A stretch of DNA of 64,000 nt. Origin: Streptomyces blattellae (GTDB lineage: Bacteria; Actinomycetota; Actinomycetes; Streptomycetales; Streptomycetaceae). A program made the translations under genes and the position numbers. The DNA is taken from contig NZ_WJBG01000212.1 of NCBI RefSeq assembly GCF_009709555.1, positions 1 through 64,000 on the forward strand. Direction: 5' to 3'. Shown here piece by piece: positions 54,215-62,396 of the stretch (position 1 is its first letter; every line of letters starts with the position of its first letter). The notes beneath the pieces are model-generated. The model saw only the letters and a program-made list of their open reading frames with translations, had not been told where the DNA came from and did not search any database.

Positions 54215-54966
54215 TGACTCCTGAGACTGGACGGGCCGACCTGGTGACGAGAGCTGCCGAGGAACTTGGGGAACTGGTCGCACGTACACGGTATGTCCTC
54301 TTTGATTTCGACGGACCGATCTGCCGGCTGTTCCACGGTCATCCGGCATCGGACATAGCCAGGGCTCAGGTGAAGCGGCTGGTGGACCAAGGGCGGGACG
54401 GCCTGCTCACCGAGGAGGAACGTTTCAGTCCGGATCCCCATGGCGTGCTGAGCACCTTCGCCGCACGGCACCCCGGCAGCGACCTGCTCACCGACCTCGA
54501 AGCGCACCTCACCAAGCACGAGTTGCAGGCCGCGCGCCGAGCGTGGCCGACGGCACACGTCGATCCGCTGATCCAGACCTGGGTCGCGGTCGGGGCCCGG
54601 CTGGCCATCGTGACCAACAACTCGGCCCGAGCGGTGGCGGAGTACCTGCGTGACAGGGAGCTCTTCTCCTGCTTCGCCCCCCACATCTACGGCCGTACGG
54701 CGCAGGAGATGCACTTCCTCAAGCCGCATCCCGAGACCCTGAACCGCGCCCTGCGGGCGATGGGGGCGGCCCCGGAGGCCTCGCTGATGATCGGGGACTC
54801 CGACTCCGACGCCACCGCCGCACGCGCCGCCGGCGTCCCGTTCCTGGGCTACGCGAGTAGCGTGCGGGCCGCGCTCCGGATGCGGGGCGCCGGGGTGCCG
54901 GAGCGGGACATCCTGGGCTCGCTGGAACCACTGCTGGACGCGGTGCGTGCAGCGAAGCATCCCTGA
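54214..54966 (+). CDS. HAD-family phosphatase 1
   Basis: This is a 250-residue HAD hydrolase with Asp31 and Asp33 (YVLFDFDGPICRLF), motif II Thr134 in IVTNNSA, motif III Lys170 (FLKPHPE) and motif IV Asp195/Asp199 (MIGDSDSDA). It has an alpha-helical cap between motifs I and II, as in phosphoglycolate-phosphatase-like small-molecule enzymes. GTG overlaps the regulator 3 stop by one base. It is a paralogue of the HAD gene at 57597. Confidence 0.88.
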   Translation: MTPETGRADLVTRAAEELGELVARTRYVLFDFDGPICRLFHGHPASDIARAQVKRLVDQGRDGLLTEEERFSPDPHGVLSTFAARHPGSDLLTDLEAHLTKHELQAARRAWPTAHVDPLIQTWVAVGARLAIVTNNSARAVAEYLRDRELFSCFAPHIYGRTAQEMHFLKPHPETLNRALRAMGAAPEASLMIGDSDSDATAARAAGVPFLGYASSVRAALRMRGAGVPERDILGSLEPLLDAVRAAKHP

Positions 54967-54983
54967 CCCCGTCCCCTCGGCTC

Positions 54984-55187
54984 TCAGGCCTGCATGGTCA
55001 ACAGCAGGCAGGTCACGGCGAGGAGGAAGGCGGGCGACACCTTGATGGCCACTCGCAGTCCAATTGGTCGCATCAGGGCGGCCGGTCGGGGCCGGCGGCC
55101 GTACCGCTTCCGCGTCACTTGCTGAACTTCGGGCGCCGGACAACTCACCGGCACCTCGGGCAACTTCGTGCGCTCTGTCGTTTCCAC
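54984..55187 (-). CDS. Small protein with C-terminal hydrophobic helix
   Basis: This has 67 residues from a GTG after GTGGGGGACC. The first 40 residues are polar and basic (VQQVTRKRYGRRPRPAA). The end is one hydrophobic helix (IKVSPAFLLAVTCLLLTMQA). It occupies the same position relative to regulator 4 as the small membrane proteins do to regulators 1 and 2, though sequence similarity is not evident. CCAATTGG lies within its coding region. Confidence 0.55.
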   Translation of the reverse strand: METTERTKLPEVPVSCPAPEVQQVTRKRYGRRPRPAALMRPIGLRVAIKVSPAFLLAVTCLLLTMQA

Positions 55188-55218
55188 GGTCCCCCACCAA
55201 CTTCTCGACAACCTTCCG

Positions 55219-55230
55219 ACCAATTGGACT
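55219..55230. promoter_or_regulatory. CCAATTGG operator in the third divergent region
   Basis: GACCAATTGGAC contains the perfect palindrome CCAATTGG. The reverse version GTCCAATTGGTC lies at 55058-55069, inside the small gene, about 161 bp away. A dimeric regulator could bridge the two sites. Confidence 0.5.
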
Positions 55231-55347
55231 GGTTGTGCCTGACTGGACTGTTCCCGGTCTGATTGATCCGCTAACCGGCCGTCCAATAATTGGGGTTTAT
55301 TGACGGCAAGTGGTGCCTCGGTGGCACGAAGGCGGTAGCTTCGGCGT

Positions 55348-56208
55348 GTGGGTACTTCGGAGAGTGACGAGGGCGGCGGCCGTCAGTTCCGCTTTGTGCG
55401 CAACCACTTGATGGAGCGCATGAGGAACGGGAACCTCGTCGTGGGTTCCTATCTGGAAGGACAGCGGGACCTGGCCGTGGACCTGGGGGTCTCGCGGGAC
55501 GTCGTCCAGAAGGTCTTCCGGCGGCTCGCCGAAGAGGGCTACATCGAGACCAGGCAGGGCAAGGGCAGCTGGGTGGTACGGCTGCCCGAGGCGCGCGATG
55601 CGCAAGGGGAGCCCACCCTCTACGACTTCATCGACAGGGCCTTCGCGGAGTCCGAGGTGTCACTGGATGTCGTATCGCTCACCAGCGAGTCGCTGGTCGG
55701 CCACTTCAGGGCCCAGGTGGAACGCGTCGAGGCCAGGAGTCTCACCCCTGCCCGGGTGACGGTCCGGATGATGCTGCCCTCGGAGAGCGCGGACCTGCTG
55801 TACCCCCGGGCGCCGAAAGACCCGAAGGACGACGAACGCGTCCGTGAGCGCTGGCGGAACAGGGCGCGGGTGCACGTGGCGGAGATGGGGGACTACTGCG
55901 AGCGGCTCAGGGCCGCCGGAGTGGATGCCGTCCTTGAGGTCCGGAGGGTGGCCTGGACGCCCAATTTCAAGCTCTACCTGTTCAACGACGCCGATGCCCT
56001 CAAGGGGCTCTACTCCCCGGTGGAAGGGCCGATCCGGCTCGACGACGGCACCATGGTCAGGCAGGCGGTCGACGTCAAGGGCGTCGGCGTGAGCCTCCGT
56101 CACTATGTGAAGAGCAGTGGAACCGACGCTGACTCGGACTATGACGATTACAGAGAGTGGTTCGAGTGTTGCTGGAACCTGGTCGCAAACCGGCCGGAAC
56201 AGGACTGA
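55348..56208 (+). CDS. GntR-type regulator 4 of the array
   Basis: This is a 286-residue regulator with winged helix (RFVRNHLMERMRNGNLVVGS, LGVSRDVVQKVFRRLAEEGY) and a C-terminal domain related to those of regulators 1-3 (VTVRMMLPSESADLLYPRAP, WTPNFKLYLFNDADALKGLY, then a Trp-rich end). It starts at a GTG 6 nt after TAGCTT. It stands before the kinase/phosphatase genes. Confidence 0.82.
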   Translation: MGTSESDEGGGRQFRFVRNHLMERMRNGNLVVGSYLEGQRDLAVDLGVSRDVVQKVFRRLAEEGYIETRQGKGSWVVRLPEARDAQGEPTLYDFIDRAFAESEVSLDVVSLTSESLVGHFRAQVERVEARSLTPARVTVRMMLPSESADLLYPRAPKDPKDDERVRERWRNRARVHVAEMGDYCERLRAAGVDAVLEVRRVAWTPNFKLYLFNDADALKGLYSPVEGPIRLDDGTMVRQAVDVKGVGVSLRHYVKSSGTDADSDYDDYREWFECCWNLVANRPEQD

Positions 56209-56294
56209 AAGTCCGCAGGTCAGGGCAGTAACCGCGATTTCCGGCAAGGGGTGTCCGCATCGTGGATAAACGTGAGAACCGTCACTGCACGCAC

Positions 56295-56300
56295 TATGAT
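56295..56300 (+). promoter_or_regulatory. -10 box of the kinase/phosphatase operon
   Basis: TATGAT ends 8 nt before the ATG of the first kinase, so the operon mRNA is probably leaderless. No clear -35 box was seen, suggesting activator dependence. Confidence 0.5.
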
Positions 56301-56308
56301 CGCCGCCC

Positions 56309-57607
56309 ATGCGGCCCCATCTGCCCCACCGAACCCAGGAAGCGCTCGTGCGCTTCTTCGCCGGGCGGCGCCGCCTCAGTGCCGACGGTGAAGTGGTCGT
56401 CGGTCACCACAACAGCAACCACATCCTCCCGCTGGGCCGGCCACTGGCGTATCTGCTCGGGATGGACTCCGGGCAGATGCGAGCAAACTTCCGGGTGCCC
56501 TTGGAGACCGTCGAAGCCGTGCCCCGACTCTGGCGGGAGTCCGAGGTGCTGCGCGTGGTGAGCGAGCGGATGGACGATGTCCCACGCTGCCTCTGGGACT
56601 TCGGTGACTGGTCAGTGCACGCCTATGTCGCGGGACGGTCCCTGTCCGAGGAGACGGGGCGGGAGCCGGTGGGCGAGGAGCGGATCACGCGGCTGGCCCG
56701 GTTCTTCGCCCGACTGGCCGACGTACCGGCCGACGCTCTGCCCCCGCGGCCGTCCGACTGGCCGGACAGCGGCGACAGCCAGGCCTTCCTGCACCGGCTG
56801 GCCGCCTACACCGAGCATCAGGTCCACCGGCGCAACCGGCCCCGCTTCGGCGCGCTGTTCAAGGCCCTGGAGATCCCGTCCGGCATGGTGGACGACTTCC
56901 TCCGCTCCAGGCCCGAACTCACCCGGCGCCCCTTCACCCTCCTCCACACGGACGTCCACCGGTCCAATGTGATCGTGACACCGACCGAGGACGGTGAACG
57001 GCTCTCGGTGCTGGACTGGGAACTCTGCCTGTACGGCGACCCGCTGCACGACCTGGCGACGCACGTGGTCCGCATGGGCTACTCCGACACGGAGCGGAAG
57101 CTGGCGACAGAGCGGTGGGCCGAGGCGATGGAGCGGGCAGGGCACACGGCGCTGACGGCCGGCCTGGACCGGGACCTCGACACGTACCTCGGCTTCGAGT
57201 ACGTCCAGTCGGTCTTTCCGGACGTGATGCGGGCCGCCCTCGCGCTCCCCGACGAGCCGGACACCGAGGACGTCGTCACGGCCGCGCACCAGGTGCGCCG
57301 GGCCCTGCACCGGGCTTGGGAGTGGCTGACACCGGAGAGCGACCCCGTCGACGAGGCCACGGCCGTGCGCGCGTTGCGCGAGTGGCATGCCATGGACAGT
57401 GCCGCCAGACCCGTCCCGGAGGAGGACCGCAAGCGGCCCGGCGGCCGGCGGAGCAGGGGCGGGAACGGGTGGTGTCCGGGCGCGGACCAGCCCAGAGGCG
57501 TCCGCAGGGGGCTCAGCACGGGACGCGGACCGGGCCCCCGTCCGGGCCCGCCGACGGGCACCGAGCCCCTGGAGAGCTTGGAGAGCCTGGAGCGGCATGT
57601 CTGTTGA
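56309..57607 (+). CDS. APH-type phosphotransferase 1
   Basis: This is a 432-residue kinase-like protein with a Brenner motif His213-x-Asp215-x-His217-x2-Asn220 (LLHTDVHRSNVI) and metal-binding Asp236 (VLDWELCLYGDPLHDLATH). The N-lobe is atypical; a nucleotide loop is not obvious. The last 60 residues are Arg/Gly/Pro-rich and probably disordered. It overlaps the HAD gene by 11 bp. The family phosphorylates aminoglycosides, sugars, choline and similar compounds. Confidence 0.85.
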   Translation: MRPHLPHRTQEALVRFFAGRRRLSADGEVVVGHHNSNHILPLGRPLAYLLGMDSGQMRANFRVPLETVEAVPRLWRESEVLRVVSERMDDVPRCLWDFGDWSVHAYVAGRSLSEETGREPVGEERITRLARFFARLADVPADALPPRPSDWPDSGDSQAFLHRLAAYTEHQVHRRNRPRFGALFKALEIPSGMVDDFLRSRPELTRRPFTLLHTDVHRSNVIVTPTEDGERLSVLDWELCLYGDPLHDLATHVVRMGYSDTERKLATERWAEAMERAGHTALTAGLDRDLDTYLGFEYVQSVFPDVMRAALALPDEPDTEDVVTAAHQVRRALHRAWEWLTPESDPVDEATAVRALREWHAMDSAARPVPEEDRKRPGGRRSRGGNGWCPGADQPRGVRRGLSTGRGPGPRPGPPTGTEPLESLESLERHVC

Positions 57608-58304
57608 AGCCGACGCGGTGAGCGACGTCCGTTCGCTGCTCACCGGGGTCCGCGGCGTCCTCTTCGACTTCGACGGTCCCGTCTGCCGGCTCTTCCCCGG
57701 CGACTCGTCGAGGCCCGTCGCCGATGAGCTGCGGGCACTTGTGTCCAGGGCGGGCGCGTACAGCCTCCTGTCGGAGGAAGAGGAGCGGGACAAGGACCCG
57801 CACGCCGTGCTGCGTGCCGTACACCGGGCGCGGTGGGACGACGCGGCCTTGGTCCGCGTCCTGGAGAAGACGGTCACCAAGGGTGAGCTGTACGCCGCTC
57901 GGCGCAAGCCGGAACTCACCCCGGGCGCGGACAGGCTCATCCGCGGGCTGGTGGGACGGGGGCTGCGGCTCGCCGTGGTCACCAACAACTCGGCGCGGGC
58001 GGCCTCGTACTACCTGAAGTCCACGGGACTGCGGGGCTGCTTCGCCGCCGTTCACGGGCGCACTCGCGACATCGACCGGATGAAGCCCGACCCCGACGTC
58101 GTCAAGCGGGCCCTCGGCAGCCTCGGTCTGTGCAGCCACGAAGCGGTGATGATCGGCGACTCCCCGGCCGACGTGGGCGCGGCGGAGAGGGCGGGGGTCG
58201 GCTTCATCGGGTACGGCCGTGACGACCGAAAGGAGTCGGAATTGCGGACCGCGGGCGCCAAACTGGTCCTCAGCTCTTATGCTCGACTCCTTGATGAGGA
58301 TTGA
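57597..58304 (+). CDS. HAD-family phosphatase 2
   Basis: This is a 235-residue HAD hydrolase with Asp24/Asp26 (GVLFDFDGPVCRLF), Thr129 (VVTNNSARA), Lys163 (RMKPDPD) and Asp188/Asp192 (MIGDSPADV). It shares LFDFDGP-x-CRLF and VTNNSARA with HAD 1, so both are paralogues. Its start and stop overlap the two kinase genes, a tight kinase-phosphatase-kinase operon. Confidence 0.88.
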   Translation: MSVEADAVSDVRSLLTGVRGVLFDFDGPVCRLFPGDSSRPVADELRALVSRAGAYSLLSEEEERDKDPHAVLRAVHRARWDDAALVRVLEKTVTKGELYAARRKPELTPGADRLIRGLVGRGLRLAVVTNNSARAASYYLKSTGLRGCFAAVHGRTRDIDRMKPDPDVVKRALGSLGLCSHEAVMIGDSPADVGAAERAGVGFIGYGRDDRKESELRTAGAKLVLSSYARLLDED

Positions 58305-59367
58305 CGAGGCGGCACTCGACGCGGCGAGGCGCACTCGCCGACGCGCACGGGAGATGGCCGGGGATCAGCCCCTGCACGGACCGCTCGCGGGTTACCACCA
58401 CGAGACGTATGCCTTCCCGCACCGCGAAGCGCCCGGTGCGGGTCGCTGGAAGCTGCGGGAACCACGGCGGAACGTGATCTGGTGCGATCGCAGGGCCTTC
58501 GACGAGGAGGAGCTGCTGATCGCCCTGGCCGGCCGGGTTTCCGGCGTTCCGGACGTGATCCGCGTCGGCTCCGCGACCCTCCATCGGTACATCGAGGGGC
58601 AGACGCTCGGTTCCCGCTTCCGTACGGGGACGGAGATACCGGACGCCGTCGTCGCGCAACTCATGGGCCTGGTGCGGAATCTCGCATCGGTACGGCCCGA
58701 CTCCGTTCCCGTGCGCTGGCGAGTCCCCTTGGAGGACCGGGAGCAGGACGGGGACAGTCACGGATTCCTGGAGCGGCTCGTGCACTTCGCGGAGGAGCAG
58801 GTGTACGCACGCAACGAGCACAGGTTCGGCACGCTCTTCCGGGACATCGGAGTCGACAGGGACGCCTTCAAACGATTGCGCAGGCACCTGGGCGGGCTCA
58901 CGGAGCGCCCCTTCCACCTTCTCCATGGCGATCTGCACCGGGAGAACCTGATCCTGGATCCGGTCGGCCGGCTGTGGGCCATCGACTGGGAACTGGCGGT
59001 CTTCGGGGACCCGCTCTACGACCTGGCGACGCATCTGCACCTGATGCGCTACCCCCAGTACCAGGCCCACAGGGTCGTCGAACTGTGGACGGCATCGATC
59101 GAGGACGCCGCCATGGGCGCCTCCCGGCACTGGCAGGAGGACCTGCCGCGCATCCTCGCCTTCAAGCATGCCCAGTCCGTCTTCACCGATGTCATCAGAG
59201 CCGCGCTCGATCTGGCGAACGATGCCTCCCTGCGTGCGACGGTGCCGCGGCTGCGCAAGGTCCTGCGGAACGGCGCGGTGCCCCTGGGCCTGACCTCGGT
59301 TCCGACGCCGTGCGAGACCGCGGTGGCCCTGACGCGCTGGCGCCGCAGCTACGCTTCGCAGCCATGA
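58279..59367 (+). CDS. APH-type phosphotransferase 2
   Basis: This is a 362-residue protein with a Brenner motif His216-x-Asp218-x-His220-x2-Asn223 (LLHGDLHRENLI) and Asp236 (AIDWELAVFGDPLYDLATH). A lysine in RWKLREPRRNVIW may be the ATP-binding residue. The middle and C-terminal parts parallel kinase 1. ATG 58279 or 58294 could be the start, both inside the HAD gene. It is followed by a TetR fragment with a 4-bp overlap. Confidence 0.85.
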   Translation: MLDSLMRIDEAALDAARRTRRRAREMAGDQPLHGPLAGYHHETYAFPHREAPGAGRWKLREPRRNVIWCDRRAFDEEELLIALAGRVSGVPDVIRVGSATLHRYIEGQTLGSRFRTGTEIPDAVVAQLMGLVRNLASVRPDSVPVRWRVPLEDREQDGDSHGFLERLVHFAEEQVYARNEHRFGTLFRDIGVDRDAFKRLRRHLGGLTERPFHLLHGDLHRENLILDPVGRLWAIDWELAVFGDPLYDLATHLHLMRYPQYQAHRVVELWTASIEDAAMGASRHWQEDLPRILAFKHAQSVFTDVIRAALDLANDASLRATVPRLRKVLRNGAVPLGLTSVPTPCETAVALTRWRRSYASQP

Positions 59368-59582
59368 GCACCGGCAACGCGGGTCTGCGCGAGCGCAAAA
59401 AGCAGCGGATGTACCAGTCCGTGTCGGACATCGCGATCCGGCTGTTCATGGAGAAGGGCTTCGATGCCGTCTCCGTCGCGGAGATCGCCGCCGCGGCCGA
59501 GATCTCCAAGCCGACGCTGTTCCGGTACTTCCCGGCGAAGGAGGACCTCGTCCTGCCGGCTGGATTTCCGGACCGACAGTGA
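59364..59582 (+). pseudogene. TetR-family regulator, truncated to its DNA-binding domain
   Basis: This encodes 72 residues, MSTGNAGLRERKKQRMYQSV then the TetR HTH VAEIAAAAEISKPTLFRYFP, ending shortly after KEDLVL. Normal TetR proteins are about 200 residues. The sequence after GACCTCGTCCTG belongs to a different gene in another frame, so a deletion removed the ligand-binding domain. The fragment could still bind DNA without a ligand switch. Confidence 0.8.
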
Positions 59583-61398
59583 GCACGGCGCGCAGAACTA
59601 CCACATCGGGCAGAGCTGCCACATCGGGCAGAGCTACCACATCGGGCGGCTGCGGATCACCGAGCACCCCGCCGTGCCGCCCCTCGTCGTCGACTGGCGC
59701 GCGCCCGTCTCACGGGCCTTCTACCAGGCCAGTGCCCGTGAACCGCAGGACGTCGTGGTGCGGCGGCGGTTCGGGTGGGCTCCCGGCAGCCGCGGTGACT
59801 CCGCCGATCTGACCGGGCTGGAGGACGAGCACCTCGGCCGGGGCGAGGAGCACGCCAGCGGCATCGTCGTCCGCGAGATCGAACGCCCCCGCGTCGGGCC
59901 CATGCGGGACATCGCGGCGACCATCCAGCCCGAGCAGGACGATCTCGTACGAGGTGGTCTCGCCGATTCGGTGTGCGTACAGGGCGCTCCCGGCACCGGC
60001 AAGACAGCCGTGGGTCTGCATCGCGCCGCCTATCTCCTCTACACCCACCCGCAGCGCATCCGGCGCGGCGGACTGCTCATCCTCGGGCCCAACCGCACCT
60101 TTCTCTCCTACATCTCCGAGGTGCTGCCCGCCCTCGGCGAGACCGGCGTACGGCAGTCGACGCTCATCGAGGAGATCGCCCGGCACCCTGTGAACGGCAG
60201 CGACGAGCCGGCTGCCGCCCTCCTCAAGCACGACGTCCGGATGGCCGACGTCCTGCGGCGGGCGCTGTACGCGCGCGTGTCCGCCGAGAGCGCCGGCTCC
60301 GTTGCCGTACCGGACGGTTCGTACCGGTGGCGGGTCTCCGGCGACGAACTGGAGCGGATCGTCGCACGGGTGCTTGCCGAACAGCCGCCGTACGCCATCG
60401 GGCGGGAGCGGGTGCGGACGCGGATCGTGGAGCGCATTCGGGAGCAGGCGGAGCGGCGTGCGGGGGTGGTGCCGGGCGCCTGGGTACGGAAGATCGAGCG
60501 GGCGCGGGCGATCGGCGAGCACGTGGACGCCGTATGGCCGCGCGTGCGGCCCGAGGAGGTCGTCGCCCGACTTCTCGCCGACGCGGATGAGTTGGCCGGC
60601 GCAGCGGGTGGGCTGTTCGACGCCGACGAGCAGAAGGCGCTGCTGTGGGCCCGGCCGCCGCGTTCATGGAAGTCGGCGCGCTGGTCGGCCGCCGATCTCG
60701 TCCTGCTCGACGAGGTCGCCGGGCTCATGGAGCATCCCCCGGGGTACGGCCACCTCGTTGTCGACGAGGCGCAGGATCTCTCCCCGATGGAGTGCCGGGC
60801 CATCGCCCGCCGGGCGTCCTTCGGGTCGCTGACCGTGCTCGGGGATCTGGCGCAGGGGACCACGCCGTGGGCCGCGCGATCCTGGCCGGCGCTCCTCGCC
60901 CACCTCGGGAAACCGGACGCCGCCGTGGTGCCGCTCACCACCGGGTTCCGGATGCCGCGGGCCGTCGTAGGCCTGGCGAACCGGCTGCTGGCGCGGCTGG
61001 ATGTGGAGGTGCCGGCCGCGCGGTCGCTGCGTGGGGACGGGGAGCTGGGCTTCCGGAAGGCGGACGGCGATCTGCCGGGGGCGGTCGTCGACGCCGTGCG
61101 TGCCGCCATCGGTCGCGAAGGGTCCATCGGGGTCGTCGCCGCCGATGTGGACGTGGACCGGGTGCGGTCGGCGCTCGGGGCGGCCGGGATCGTGGTGGGC
61201 GGGCCGGACGAGCTGGGGGCGCGGGTGTCCGTCGTACCCGCGAGCGTCGTCAAAGGGCTGGAGTACGACCATGTCGTCGCCGTCGAGCCCGCGACGATCG
61301 CGGAGGCGGAGGAACGGGGGCTGCACCGGCTGTACGTCGTCCTGACGCGGGCGGTGTCGCGGCTGGAGGTGGTGCACGGGCGGCCGTTGCCGTTCTGA
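59557..61398 (+). pseudogene. HelD/HelR-like UvrD-type ATPase, 5'-truncated
   Basis: This leaves about 613 codons of a RNA-polymerase-associated HelD-type ATPase. It begins mid-protein at RLDFRTDSEHG and contains LVVDWRAPVSRAFYQA, Walker A VQGAPGTGKTAV, the DExx-like VVDEAQDLSPMECRAI and the C-terminal KGLEYDHVVAVEP. The family is usually over 700 residues; the N-terminal coiled-coil arm that enters RNA polymerase is missing. The frame is open upstream only through the out-of-frame TetR fragment. Homologues confer rifamycin tolerance. Confidence 0.8.
59599..59652 (+). repeat. 18-bp tandem repeat, three units, at the fusion junction
   Basis: TACCACATCGGGCAGAGC, TGCCACATCGGGCAGAGC and TACCACATCGGGCGGCTG encode YHIGQS/CHIGQS/YHIGRL in frame with the HelD remnant. 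One YHIGR-like copy is expected in the family, so two are local expansions. Confidence 0.85.
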
Positions 61399-61568
61399 GC
61401 GGGGCCGGGGAAGGTCCCCGGTGCGGTTCGGCAGCGCTCCCGGCGGGCGCGGGGCCGTGTCGATCTGCGGTCCGCCGCCATGGTGGGAGCGACAACCACG
61501 ACACACACCCGCGGACAACGCAGCGGATTGCCGGCGGAGGGCTCGGCGTCCCCGGCCGCCCGACGGGT
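61399..61568. other. Intergenic region
   Basis: This separates the HelD remnant from the convergent DDN-hemerythrin gene. No gene, no obvious terminator stem. Confidence 0.4.
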
Positions 61569-62396
61569 TCAGACCGATTCCATGAGCGGGATCAACTGCT
61601 CCTCCTCGTAGGTCAGATGAGCTTCCAGCTCGTTCGCCAGTCGCCCGATCTCGGCGTCCGCTCGATCTCCCTCGGCGGATACGGCGGCGCGCAGCTCCTC
61701 CACCAGCTCGGCGATCCGCTCGTGCTCCTCGCGGAGCCGGGCCAGGACGGGGGCGGCCGCGGGGTGCCGGTCGGCGAGGACGGGGAACAGGCCCATGTCC
61801 TCGCCGGTGTGGTGGTTGTGCAGGCCGTGGCAGAAGGTGAGGCAGTTGACGCGGAGCTGGGCGCTGAGGGCGGTGCCGTCGGCCATCTCCTTGCGGATCA
61901 GGGCGAGTTCACGGCGGAAGCCGTCATGGACGACCTTGATCGCCTCGCCGAGGGAGCCTGCCCTGATGTCGGGCGGACCGTCCTGCGCGATCTCGTACAG
62001 CGCGACCACGGGTATCACCCGGCCCGCCTTCTCCTGGTACGCCGCCCAGCCCGGGTCCGTCGCGACGGCTCGCGCGAAGGCCTGGTCCCGCTCCTCGCCC
62101 GCCAGGACGACGGCCCGCGCGGCATACGTGAACGCGCCGCTCTCGACGGTGACTTGAGGGTTGGCGAGGAGGTTGTGGTACCAGGCGGGGTGCCGGGGGG
62201 AGCCACCGGCCGAGGCGATGACCAGGACTCGGTCGGCGCCGTCGGGGAGGTAGCCGAGAGGCGTGGTGTGCGGGGTGCCGCTGCGGGCGCCCGTGGTGGT
62301 CAGCAGGAGGAGCCGGGCACCTTCGAAGTAGCCGCCCACGACGCCGTTGCCGGCGCGGAACTCGTCGATGACCTGTTGGTTGAAGTCGTTGGGCAT
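61569..62396 (-). CDS. DDN-type F420 oxidoreductase fused to a hemerythrin domain
   Basis: This is a 275-residue fusion. Residues 1-140 are a deazaflavin-dependent nitroreductase (DDN) fold: LLTTTGARSGTPHTTPLGYL, AWYHNLLANPQVTVE and DPGWAAYQEKAGRVIPVVAL. Residues 150-275 are a hemerythrin HHE bundle with iron ligands His157, His193, His196, Glu199, His225, His260 and Glu264. It might couple oxygen or redox sensing to F420 chemistry. Start MPNDFNQQ fits the DDN family. Confidence 0.88.
   Translation of the reverse strand: MPNDFNQQVIDEFRAGNGVVGGYFEGARLLLLTTTGARSGTPHTTPLGYLPDGADRVLVIASAGGSPRHPAWYHNLLANPQVTVESGAFTYAARAVVLAGEERDQAFARAVATDPGWAAYQEKAGRVIPVVALYEIAQDGPPDIRAGSLGEAIKVVHDGFRRELALIRKEMADGTALSAQLRVNCLTFCHGLHNHHTGEDMGLFPVLADRHPAAAPVLARLREEHERIAELVEELRAAVSAEGDRADAEIGRLANELEAHLTYEEEQLIPLMESV

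Noticed and set aside
51617..54349. 910-codon open frame on the minus strand across the GntR genes
   Set aside because: It is an antisense shadow; the plus-strand frames carry winged-helix motifs and conserved paralogy.
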